DNA of 54,272 nucleotides from a virus, in the IMG/VR virus record IMGVR_UViG_3300037502_000299, positions 1 to 54,272 of that record; one strand, 5' to 3'. The position numbers and the translations under genes are program-made. The notes below the pieces were generated by a model that saw only the letters and a program-made list of their open reading frames with translations, searched no databases and was not told the origin of the DNA. Shown in pieces: positions 33,921-42,711 of this stretch (within the stretch, counting starts at the first letter, position 1; each line of letters starts with the position of its first letter).

Positions 33921-35480
33921 ATGAACATTATTAAACTACAGAATATGTTACGTGGTGTGGCTGATGAGGCACTTATTGGTTATGTTCAAAATCCACAAGG
34001 TGAAGTACCTAGTTATTTAGCACTAAGTGAATTACAACGTAGAAAAGATACACGTGCTAAATATCAAGCTGAACAAGCTCCAGAATCAAGTGTAGCTGAA
34101 GAATTAACACAAACTCCCAGTCAAGGCGGCCTTGCGACGCTAGCTAAAAACCCACAACCTGGTGCTCCTATGTCGCAAGGTGTCGCCGACTTACCTGTTG
34201 CTGATGATATGTATCAAGAAGATAGCTTTGCAGGGGGCGGTATTGTGGCATTTGAAGATGGTGGAGATGTAAAACGTTACGCTGCTGGTGACTATGTTAT
34301 CCCCTCTAAAACTCCATCAGAATATTGGCAAGCTATAAAAAATAGCGGTAGTATTGGTAAATCATTTATGTATAACAAATTTGAAACTCCATATGATGAA
34401 GCTATTAAATATTATGCAGGGTTAAAAAATACAGCTACTGATCCAGAATCAGCAAGACAATTAGATAATGCTATTCAAGAATTACAACTACAAAAATATC
34501 AATTTACTCGTAGTAAAGAAGATCCTACTGAAAGAATGATGCAAACAGGCCTTAAACCTACATTCTCAGGTAAACCTTTACCTAAAGTTATAACATTGGA
34601 AGATTTAGATAAAAAAATAATTGGAGATACTAATCCTCCGTCACCATCGGTAAATCCTGTTAAACAAGTTAAAGAAGGGGCAACCGGTCAAAAACAAGAC
34701 GAGCCAACAATAAAAACTACAGAATCTGTAGAAGTAACAGGTGATCCTTTCTATTTTGAAGAAAGACCTGAAGTTGTAGCTGAACAGGAAAAACAACGAT
34801 TTAAAGATATGTATGGTGAAGACCCATTTACTAAACGTGGTAAAGAACGTCTTGAAAAAATGGAAGCTCGTGCTAAACGTATGGAAGATATGGCACCGGG
34901 TATGGCTATGTTAGAAGCAGGATTAAGTATAGCTGGTGGTAGTTCTCCGTTTGCTTTACAAAATATTGGTCAAGGTGCATTAGCTGGTGTTAAATCTTAT
35001 GGTGAGGCTCAAAATAAATTAGCTGATCTTGAAGAAAAACGATTTAACGTTGATTCTAAACTTGCAGATGCACAAAGAACAGTAGAACTTGCTGCTATGC
35101 AACATGGCTTTAAGAGTGAAGAATATAACAAAGCTGCTAATGATCTTAAGAGACTTGAGTTACTTAAAGGTAAACTTGATATTAAGAAATACGAAACACT
35201 TGCTGGCACTAATGAAACAAAAATGGTTATGAAACAAAAACAAGATTTCTTAAGAGATAGAGATAAATATTTAAAAGATAATTGGCGAGTTAAAAACGCT
35301 ATAGATGTATATAATGACCAAAATGCATTTAATAAACTTAATGAAACACAGAAAAAAGCTGTATTGCAAGATGTAAATACGTATAATCTATATGTACAAA
35401 ATTTAAAATTAAGTTATCCTCTTGCTAATATGGATTTACCTGCTAGAGATCCCATTGCACTTTTAAATAGAGTTAGATAA
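33921..35480 (+). CDS. Ejection protein with helical C-terminal half
   Basis: This 519-residue protein starts MNIIKLQNMLRGVADEALIG and YLALSELQRRKDTRAKYQ, a conserved N-terminus in podovirus internal proteins; FAGGGIVAFEDGG follows near residue 105. A helical charged region (about 285-460) with a Gly/Ala-rich hydrophobic centre (GMAMLEAGLSIAGGSSPFAL) could cross the host membrane. It probably forms part of the trans-envelope conduit with its neighbours. Confidence 0.6.
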   Translation: MNIIKLQNMLRGVADEALIGYVQNPQGEVPSYLALSELQRRKDTRAKYQAEQAPESSVAEELTQTPSQGGLATLAKNPQPGAPMSQGVADLPVADDMYQEDSFAGGGIVAFEDGGDVKRYAAGDYVIPSKTPSEYWQAIKNSGSIGKSFMYNKFETPYDEAIKYYAGLKNTATDPESARQLDNAIQELQLQKYQFTRSKEDPTERMMQTGLKPTFSGKPLPKVITLEDLDKKIIGDTNPPSPSVNPVKQVKEGATGQKQDEPTIKTTESVEVTGDPFYFEERPEVVAEQEKQRFKDMYGEDPFTKRGKERLEKMEARAKRMEDMAPGMAMLEAGLSIAGGSSPFALQNIGQGALAGVKSYGEAQNKLADLEEKRFNVDSKLADAQRTVELAAMQHGFKSEEYNKAANDLKRLELLKGKLDIKKYETLAGTNETKMVMKQKQDFLRDRDKYLKDNWRVKNAIDVYNDQNAFNKLNETQKKAVLQDVNTYNLYVQNLKLSYPLANMDLPARDPIALLNRVR

Positions 35481-35502
35481 TAAGGAATAGACTGAGCCTA
35501 CT

Positions 35503-38500
35503 ATGGCATTAATAGACGAACTACGCGCTAAATATCCTGACCGATATAGGACTATGACCGACAAGGAGGTAGCCGATCAACTATATAATGCTCACTATGC
35601 CACCGAAATGCCTAAGATTACTTTTTATAAGCAATTAGGTGTAGACGTTCCCGAATCAAGTTATGCTGAAATAATAGCTAGAGATATACCGTTAGCTGGT
35701 GCGCAAGGTACAGTTGGTTTATATGAAGCGGCTAAAGGTCTTACAGGGTATATTCCATTCACAAAAGGTAAAATTCCTAAAGCAATAGAAAGCGCAGAAA
35801 AATCTGTTCTTGGTGGTACATCTTCCGACTTACAACAATATCTAGAGTCCTTAAAATCTGAAGGTCAACAAATGGTATCGCAAGGTGCCGCAGAAATACA
35901 ACCTACAGGAAATATAATACAAGACACTATTGCACAACTTCAATACGCTGGACAAAACCCACAACAAATACCACAAATAATTGCGCAATCATTGCCATCT
36001 ACTTACGGAGGTGCATTGGTTGGTAGGGGTATAACTAAAACTGCTGGTAGGTTTGGTAAAGATGTTTCTCCAATTACTGCCGCTGCATCGGGGGAAGGTA
36101 CAATAGCTGCTGGTGCTGGTCTTGAGTCTATACGTCAACAAACAGAAGATAGAGAAGTTACAGGTGGACAACAAGCTATAGCCGCATTTAGTGGTTATAT
36201 GACTAATAGATTAGGTAGGCTTGGTGCTAAAGCAGCAAAATATCTAGATGCTGGTGATATAGATGTTATCTGGACACAAGGCACTACAGGTGTTACATCT
36301 GCTGCAAATCAAAAAGCGCAAAGTAAACTATTAGCTGGTCTTAAGTCAGCACTTAGCGAATCAGTATTTGAAGAACTTCCACAATCAGCGCAAGAACAAA
36401 TATCACAGAACGTAGCTCTTGGTAGACCTTGGGATGAGGGCGTTGCAGAACAAATGGCTGGGGGTATAATTGGTGGTGCAGGTGCAGGGTTTGGTTTTGG
36501 TGCATACAATCAATATAAAATAAACAAAGCAATAGAAGACATGCCTCCACCTGGAGATATAACTGCAGAACCGCCAGGCACAGATATAGAAGTACCAAAG
36601 ACAGATACTAAGAAAAATGCTCAAACAAGAAAAGAACTGTTAGACTCTATTGAAGACGAAGAAACTAGAAAGTCATTAGAAGAACTTTTAGGTAAGAAAG
36701 GACAACCAAGTGGAACTCAGCAGACAACAGCTGGAACTAGCGATGCAATATCTGGACGATCCACTGATGGAACTGCCGGAGGAGTTAAAAAACCTGTCGG
36801 AGGTGGAGTGGCTGGGGCTGCAACTGATGAACTCACAGATAAGACTGGAGAGGCAAGAAGCGACGTTGCATTAGAAAACATCACAACAAATGATGTAGGT
36901 AAACCTTTTCCAACAATAGGTCAAGCGCATAAATTCCGTAGAGATAATAAGTTACAAGATTTATATTCTGTTAAAGAATTAGATGATGGTACGATTGCTC
37001 TTGTGCCAAAGATACCAGTTACAGAACAACAACCCCCAGTAACCAAAACTAAAAAACCTGCAGTAACTAAAGAACCTGAAGTAGCTGCAGAAGAAACAGA
37101 AGAAGATATAGCAGATGAAGAAATAGGCTGGGAGAAGTTTGAAGAAACCAAACCTGATGGCACTATGACTACAGGATATAGAAGAAAACAAACTACAGCA
37201 AAAACTCCTAAATCAACTGAAGTATTAAAAACAGCCGCAGAACTTACAGAAGCTGATAAAGCTGATTTAGATCAAGAAGAGTCAGATGAAGACGCTGCAA
37301 GCCAAGCTAGAATAAATGAAGCTAATGAAAACGGATTTGATGATTTACCTGATTATGTTAAAACAGGTTCTAAATTAGCTGCTAAATCCCCAGTAGTACA
37401 GGCTAATGAATCTAATCCTAATGCAGATACTACAGTTAAAAAACAAGAAGCTAGGCGATTAGCAGTTAAACATGCTGCATTTGACCAAGCAATGGACGAG
37501 TTTGATACTGTAAGTATTGAAGACTTTGATGCAAGATTAAAAGAATTATCTGATGAGAAAAAGGCTGAAACAGGTAAAGAATATTCTATTAATAAACCTT
37601 TAGAATTTATAAAAGGCCTTACTCAAGCACAACGTTTTAGTAATTATTATAAAGAGTTTAATAAATTTTTAGGTACAAAACAATTAAAACCTAGAAGAAT
37701 TAAACAAGCAACTACTCGCGAAGACTTTTTAAAAACTCTATCTAAAGAAGAAAGAAAATTATTTAATAGAGCATATTCTAGCTATATAACTACACAAGTT
37801 AAAACAATGAAATCTGGTGTTGGGTCTGTTGATGAAACGGAATCTAATGTAGATGCGTTATATAGAAAACTACAAGCTGAAATAGAATTGGTTAAAAAGA
37901 AAAAAGGTAGCCAAGCTAAAGTAGATAAGTATAAAGCTCAGTATTTAGCAGAAAGACAAAAACTACAAAAAGTATCACAGTCTAGACAAGTTGTTGAGAA
38001 AGATACATCTGCACTATTTGATAGAGTTGCTAATTTAGAACAAGCTATTAAAGATGGTGAGAATGAAATCAAGTCTATTAAAGCTGCCAAAAAAATTAAA
38101 GATAAAGCAGTGCAAATTAAAGGTGTTCAAACACAGATTAATAAAGACAGAGCTGAATTAAAACGTGCTAAAGCAGAATTAGATATTGCCCAAAAAACTA
38201 CTACAGTACTAGGCGCTCCGGGAAGATACACAAATATAGCTGATGAAGATACTCGCGCTGCTGAAATAGTAGCTAAAGAAAATAAAAAGAATGAAATAAA
38301 AGAGACAGGAACTCCTGAAGAAGTAGCGGAAGTTCTAGATGAAGAGACCGAAGAAGAAGCTAAAAAAATAATAGCATCGGATAAAGAAAAGGCTCAAGCA
38401 AAAGCTGAAGAGAAGGCTAAAAAACAACCTAAAATTACTGTTGTTGGTAAGCTAAACATGATTGTGTCTAAGAGTATTACTCAAGGTAAGAATGCTATTG

Positions 38501-41500
38501 AGATATTGTCAGACCTGTACGATAGTAAGAATAAAGAAAAAGCTCGTAGCTACCAACGCACTGCCCTGTTGTTTAGTGAAGTATTAGATAAGCTTAAGAA
38601 AAAAGGTTATGCCTTACCTAAAGTAGTATTTGGTCCAGTACCTAATGATCGTCCTGGTATGTTTAATCCAGAAACAAATACTATTACAATTAATGATACT
38701 TCAGAAGTAGAGTACGGTAGGGTATTAGTGCACGAAACATTACATTATTTATTAGACCATATAGTAGAAGAATATCAAAAAAATCCTAATAGTAACTTAC
38801 TATCCCCATCTCAAAAAGCATATCTAGGAGCCCTAGTAGAATCATACAACTATGCTATACCGAAATTAGGTGAGCAATTTAAAGGCATGGAGTTCAAAGA
38901 GTTCCTAGCTGAAGCAGTGGAAGGCATGCAGTTTTCAATAGAATTAGGTAAATTAAAACCTATGCCTGGTCGTGTATTACCATTCTTACGACAATTAGCT
39001 AGAGACATTGCAGGTATGTTAGGATTTAGACTTGAACATAACTTGCCTGCGGTAGATAAAGGTGCACCAGCTCAAGCCTATATATTAGAAGCAGTATTAA
39101 ACGATATTGAAAGTATTCTTACAGGTGAAGATTATGTGGCACCTAATCCATTATTTAGGTCTGGTGATGTATCATTTGCTAGAAAAATAGATTTATCTGA
39201 TGATGCCGAAGAAGCTAGTAAAGTAGAAAGAACATTTGATGAGTTAGTAGATAATGATAAGAGCACCATGTTAGAACGTGGAATTAAAACTTCCATACAA
39301 AAAACAGTTGAGCTTTTCTCCAGTGGTCAAAACTTTATAGATGAAATGGCTACTCTATTTTCTAATGAGCGGTTTGTATTAGAAAGAATACAAGAAAATA
39401 TGGATAGAGCAGGGTCTATAAGCTATGCTGATGATTCATTTAATAACTTTTATGATTATATATCTACAGCTTTTGGTAAAGCACAATGGTATTTAAAACA
39501 AAAAATAGAAAATCCTAGAAAGACTTATATTAGAACTTTAGCTAATTTTGCAAATGCTAAGGGAGTATCTAATTCTAAAGCAGCTACAATATTAAAATAC
39601 TATCAAATAGCGTTTCATGCACCTGAAAGACGTATGACAAAATGGTTAATGAACGTGCCATTAGAAAAATTAAATAAGGTTAAATTTAGAAGTTCTTTAT
39701 TTGGCACTGTAAATGACACTCCAGCAAACATTAGAGAAAGAATTTTTGATACGATATCTTCTGATGTTATAGCTAAACTAGACGAGCCTCAAAGAAAATA
39801 TATTGCTGATTCATTAAGAAATGATTTAATTAGATTGGTTAATTCTAAGGGTGCTATTACTGAAACAGGATATAGTCCAGCAGGTTATAAGAAAACAAAT
39901 ATGACAGAAGCAGACTATAACGTTATTGAAGATTTAAACTTTAATGATGAGCAAGCATGTAAGAGTAAGTATATGGCTGAGTCGACTGAAATGAAAACTT
40001 TGGTACAACAATTCTTTGCTTCTAAAAAACAATTACTAGATGCTACTATAGAATTAAATAGAATGTCAGGTTACTGGAGTACTGCTACAGACGCTATTGT
40101 TGAGTTTTATGGATGGAAAAACTACTCACCATTCAAGGTTAGACCTGGAGATAAAGCAGCATCTAAATTAAACATTGAAGGTACTGCATTAGGTAATACG
40201 GGTAAAGGTTTTACAGGCGGTAGATTTGAAGGTAGTAGTGCTGATGTAGAAAACCCAGTGCATCAAGTATTGGTTGAAGCTGCGCAATCTGCTGCTAGAG
40301 CTGGTGCTGATGGGTTAATGAGATCAATTATAAATGCGGTAAATCAAGGTTATCTAAAAGGTCATATGGTAGATGCCAAGGGAATGCCTCGTAAGAAAGC
40401 TGAAATAAATAAACCTACTTATACATTCCAAGAAAGATTTACAGGAAAAGTAGATGAAGCATTACTAAAAAGACCTGATATATTATATTCTTACAACAAA
40501 GATGGTTCTATGGATTTAGTTAGAATTACTGATCCAAAACAATTAGAAGCTATCCGTAGAACTTATGCTATTAATAATGAAGGAATAATAAATAGTGTAA
40601 CGCAATTTTTAAATAAAGGTACAAGCCTCATGGGTCAAGGGCACACTAGATTAAACCCTGGATTTGGTCCTTATAACTTTGTACGTGACCTTTTAACCAA
40701 TGCTGGTATTGTATCAATGAAAGAAAACCCAGTGTTAGGGGCTAGAATTATTTCATCAGTTGCAACAGAATTAATAGCTAAAAGAGGTTTAGCTAAATCA
40801 GCTAGATTCTCATTCTTATTTCACAATAATAAAATAGATGATATTAAAAAATTGGCGGATAAAGACCAATTCTATCAATCTTTAATTGAGTATGGTGAAA
40901 ACGGTGGTAACGTTTCTGTGGTGCAAGGATTAAGTGCAGCTAGTGCTATGGAACAATTATCTAAACAATTAGATAAAAGTCTGACTTTAAAAAATAGAGA
41001 TGATGTACTTAAATATTTTGATATGTATAACTCAATGTTTGAGTTTGGTGCTCGTGTAGCAGTATATAGAGTTATGAAACGACATTTCCAAAATCAAATG
41101 GCTAAAGAATTAAATGTACCACCTAGTCAAGTAGAAAAAGCTGCAATTCAAAAAGCCGTTGCATATACAAAAAATCTAGCAAACTTTGAAGAACGTGGAT
41201 TAGCTACTAAACAATTAGGTACTTACTTTATGTTCTTTGGAGCTAGTGCTGTTGGTGCTAGACAAGCTTTAAAAGCTTTAAGTCCTGCATGGAGAAAATA
41301 TGAAGCAGTAGCTAATACCTTACCTGAAGTAGATCAAAAAGATCCAGTTAAAATGGCTAAATTTAAAAAACGTTTTATGTACCAAAAACATATGAGTAGA
41401 TTAGTAGCAGCTGCTATGATAGGTATGGGTTATAGTATATGGCATTTAATGCACATGATGGCAGGGGATGACGATGACTTAGATCAAGAAGGTAGAAATA

Positions 41501-42540
41501 AAATAGCTACAGATGACTCCCGTAGGTGGACTAGAAATGCTAGAATTTATTTAGGTTATGATACTAATACTCATAAAGATATAATGGGTAATATACCATG
41601 GGGTTTTGGTCCTAATGCATTTATGGCTTTTGGAGCACAAGTAGCAGCATATACTTCAGGTGAAGGAGTACAATTAAAAGACTTTGCTGTTAATACTCTT
41701 CATATTGCAATGGACTCTTATCTTCCTATTCCTACAACAGGTATTGATCCAGTAGAAAATACTACAGCGTTTCTTGTTGATTTAATAACACCAAGCGTAG
41801 GCAAGCCATTTATTGAATTTGCTATGAATAAAAACTCATTAGATATGCAAATTTATAGGAGTAATTATAGTAGGTATTCATCCGCTTATGCTGGTAGTGA
41901 TGTTGTGCCTAAATATTTTAAAGACGCATCTGAAACATTATTTGATGCTACCAATGGTAAAGTAGTATTATCGCCAGATCAAATGTATTTCTATGCTAAT
42001 AATTTTGCTGATGGATTAACTAAAATAGCAGAGAGTTTATATGGCGGAATAGCTGTGTTAAAAGGTGAGAAGTATTTTGATCCTGAAAAAGACCTATTTG
42101 TTTTAGATAGTTTCTTGTCTACTACTTCTAATCTTGATGCTAGACGATTCGATGTTTTAAGGAACAATATAGAACGTAAATCTAAAGTATTAGAAGATAT
42201 GAAGCTACGTAATCCAAATCAAGCATACACATTTGCTACAGTAACTAACCCTCATTTAGATGTAAAAATAAAAGTTTTAAACTACTTTGATAATAAAGCA
42301 TTAAAGCCATTAGATACGGCGGCTAATCAAATTAGAAATAATCCTTTGCTTACATCTAAAGAAAAAACTGATCTTTTATATAGAAACAAACTAGAAAAGA
42401 ATCATGTAAAAAAAGGTGTATATGACACTATAAAATCACTAGATGATTTAGGTGAAGATAGAATTAATGTTTTATTAGAAATGATTGATCAGGATGAAGC
42501 AGCGATGGACTTACGCAACGCGCCAGACTCTAACCCCTAG
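35503..42540 (+). CDS. Giant ejected polyvalent protein with zincin-like site
   Basis: This 2345-residue protein is by far the largest gene and ends the structural block. Its N-terminus (LIDELRAKYPDRYRTMTDKE) is a conserved start of ejected virion proteins. Residues of about 55-345 hold hydrophobic and Gly/Ala segments; about 700-1000 is highly charged and helical. A zincin motif HETLH lies at 1077-1081, with Glu1137 (FLAEAVEG) as a possible third ligand. The C-terminal 350 residues (WGFGPNAFMAFGAQ, LDARRFDVLRNNIERKSKVL) resemble a 'large polyvalent protein' domain, probably LPD38. By size and place it is a counterpart of T7 gp16: delivered with the DNA and probably active in envelope passage or early takeover. 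Confidence 0.7.
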   Translation: MALIDELRAKYPDRYRTMTDKEVADQLYNAHYATEMPKITFYKQLGVDVPESSYAEIIARDIPLAGAQGTVGLYEAAKGLTGYIPFTKGKIPKAIESAEKSVLGGTSSDLQQYLESLKSEGQQMVSQGAAEIQPTGNIIQDTIAQLQYAGQNPQQIPQIIAQSLPSTYGGALVGRGITKTAGRFGKDVSPITAAASGEGTIAAGAGLESIRQQTEDREVTGGQQAIAAFSGYMTNRLGRLGAKAAKYLDAGDIDVIWTQGTTGVTSAANQKAQSKLLAGLKSALSESVFEELPQSAQEQISQNVALGRPWDEGVAEQMAGGIIGGAGAGFGFGAYNQYKINKAIEDMPPPGDITAEPPGTDIEVPKTDTKKNAQTRKELLDSIEDEETRKSLEELLGKKGQPSGTQQTTAGTSDAISGRSTDGTAGGVKKPVGGGVAGAATDELTDKTGEARSDVALENITTNDVGKPFPTIGQAHKFRRDNKLQDLYSVKELDDGTIALVPKIPVTEQQPPVTKTKKPAVTKEPEVAAEETEEDIADEEIGWEKFEETKPDGTMTTGYRRKQTTAKTPKSTEVLKTAAELTEADKADLDQEESDEDAASQARINEANENGFDDLPDYVKTGSKLAAKSPVVQANESNPNADTTVKKQEARRLAVKHAAFDQAMDEFDTVSIEDFDARLKELSDEKKAETGKEYSINKPLEFIKGLTQAQRFSNYYKEFNKFLGTKQLKPRRIKQATTREDFLKTLSKEERKLFNRAYSSYITTQVKTMKSGVGSVDETESNVDALYRKLQAEIELVKKKKGSQAKVDKYKAQYLAERQKLQKVSQSRQVVEKDTSALFDRVANLEQAIKDGENEIKSIKAAKKIKDKAVQIKGVQTQINKDRAELKRAKAELDIAQKTTTVLGAPGRYTNIADEDTRAAEIVAKENKKNEIKETGTPEEVAEVLDEETEEEAKKIIASDKEKAQAKAEEKAKKQPKITVVGKLNMIVSKSITQGKNAIEILSDLYDSKNKEKARSYQRTALLFSEVLDKLKKKGYALPKVVFGPVPNDRPGMFNPETNTITINDTSEVEYGRVLVHETLHYLLDHIVEEYQKNPNSNLLSPSQKAYLGALVESYNYAIPKLGEQFKGMEFKEFLAEAVEGMQFSIELGKLKPMPGRVLPFLRQLARDIAGMLGFRLEHNLPAVDKGAPAQAYILEAVLNDIESILTGEDYVAPNPLFRSGDVSFARKIDLSDDAEEASKVERTFDELVDNDKSTMLERGIKTSIQKTVELFSSGQNFIDEMATLFSNERFVLERIQENMDRAGSISYADDSFNNFYDYISTAFGKAQWYLKQKIENPRKTYIRTLANFANAKGVSNSKAATILKYYQIAFHAPERRMTKWLMNVPLEKLNKVKFRSSLFGTVNDTPANIRERIFDTISSDVIAKLDEPQRKYIADSLRNDLIRLVNSKGAITETGYSPAGYKKTNMTEADYNVIEDLNFNDEQACKSKYMAESTEMKTLVQQFFASKKQLLDATIELNRMSGYWSTATDAIVEFYGWKNYSPFKVRPGDKAASKLNIEGTALGNTGKGFTGGRFEGSSADVENPVHQVLVEAAQSAARAGADGLMRSIINAVNQGYLKGHMVDAKGMPRKKAEINKPTYTFQERFTGKVDEALLKRPDILYSYNKDGSMDLVRITDPKQLEAIRRTYAINNEGIINSVTQFLNKGTSLMGQGHTRLNPGFGPYNFVRDLLTNAGIVSMKENPVLGARIISSVATELIAKRGLAKSARFSFLFHNNKIDDIKKLADKDQFYQSLIEYGENGGNVSVVQGLSAASAMEQLSKQLDKSLTLKNRDDVLKYFDMYNSMFEFGARVAVYRVMKRHFQNQMAKELNVPPSQVEKAAIQKAVAYTKNLANFEERGLATKQLGTYFMFFGASAVGARQALKALSPAWRKYEAVANTLPEVDQKDPVKMAKFKKRFMYQKHMSRLVAAAMIGMGYSIWHLMHMMAGDDDDLDQEGRNKIATDDSRRWTRNARIYLGYDTNTHKDIMGNIPWGFGPNAFMAFGAQVAAYTSGEGVQLKDFAVNTLHIAMDSYLPIPTTGIDPVENTTAFLVDLITPSVGKPFIEFAMNKNSLDMQIYRSNYSRYSSAYAGSDVVPKYFKDASETLFDATNGKVVLSPDQMYFYANNFADGLTKIAESLYGGIAVLKGEKYFDPEKDLFVLDSFLSTTSNLDARRFDVLRNNIERKSKVLEDMKLRNPNQAYTFATVTNPHLDVKIKVLNYFDNKALKPLDTAANQIRNNPLLTSKEKTDLLYRNKLEKNHVKKGVYDTIKSLDDLGEDRINVLLEMIDQDEAAMDLRNAPDSNP

Positions 42541-42711
42541 ATGTTTGTCTTTGCTGGTTATAAAAACTTTTACTTGTACTTTAGCCCTTTTAGCACCACA
42601 CTCAACGGCATAAACCATTTCTGCAGTATTTAAAGTAGGTATAAAAAAACTATCCCCAACGTCCATATGTTCGAAGGGGAATAGCCACGTAGGTTCACTA
42701 TGCTGATCCAG
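42511..42711 (-). CDS. Small conserved phage protein (VGDSFFIP...GVRVWRV), possible CTG start
   Basis: A frame of up to 66 residues contains WLFPFEHMDVGDSFFIPT and ends in GVRVWRVA, a recognisable phage small-protein family of unknown function. No ATG, GTG or TTG keeps the conserved WLFPFE part. A CTG at 42711 has AAAGGAG six bases upstream and is the best start; a later ATG at 42666 would give only 51 residues and lose it. The 5' end overlaps the end of the primase-helicase gene, and the stop lies 30 bases inside the convergent giant gene. The frame is convincing; the start is a proposal. Confidence 0.65.
   Translation of the reverse strand: MDQHSEPTWLFPFEHMDVGDSFFIPTLNTAEMVYAVECGAKRAKVQVKVFITSKDKHLGVRVWRVA

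Noticed and set aside
35503-42540. Tape measure protein
   Set aside because: The size would fit, but the N-terminal and C-terminal wording and neighbours are those of ejected podovirus proteins, and no tail tube, sheath or tail assembly chaperone genes exist here.
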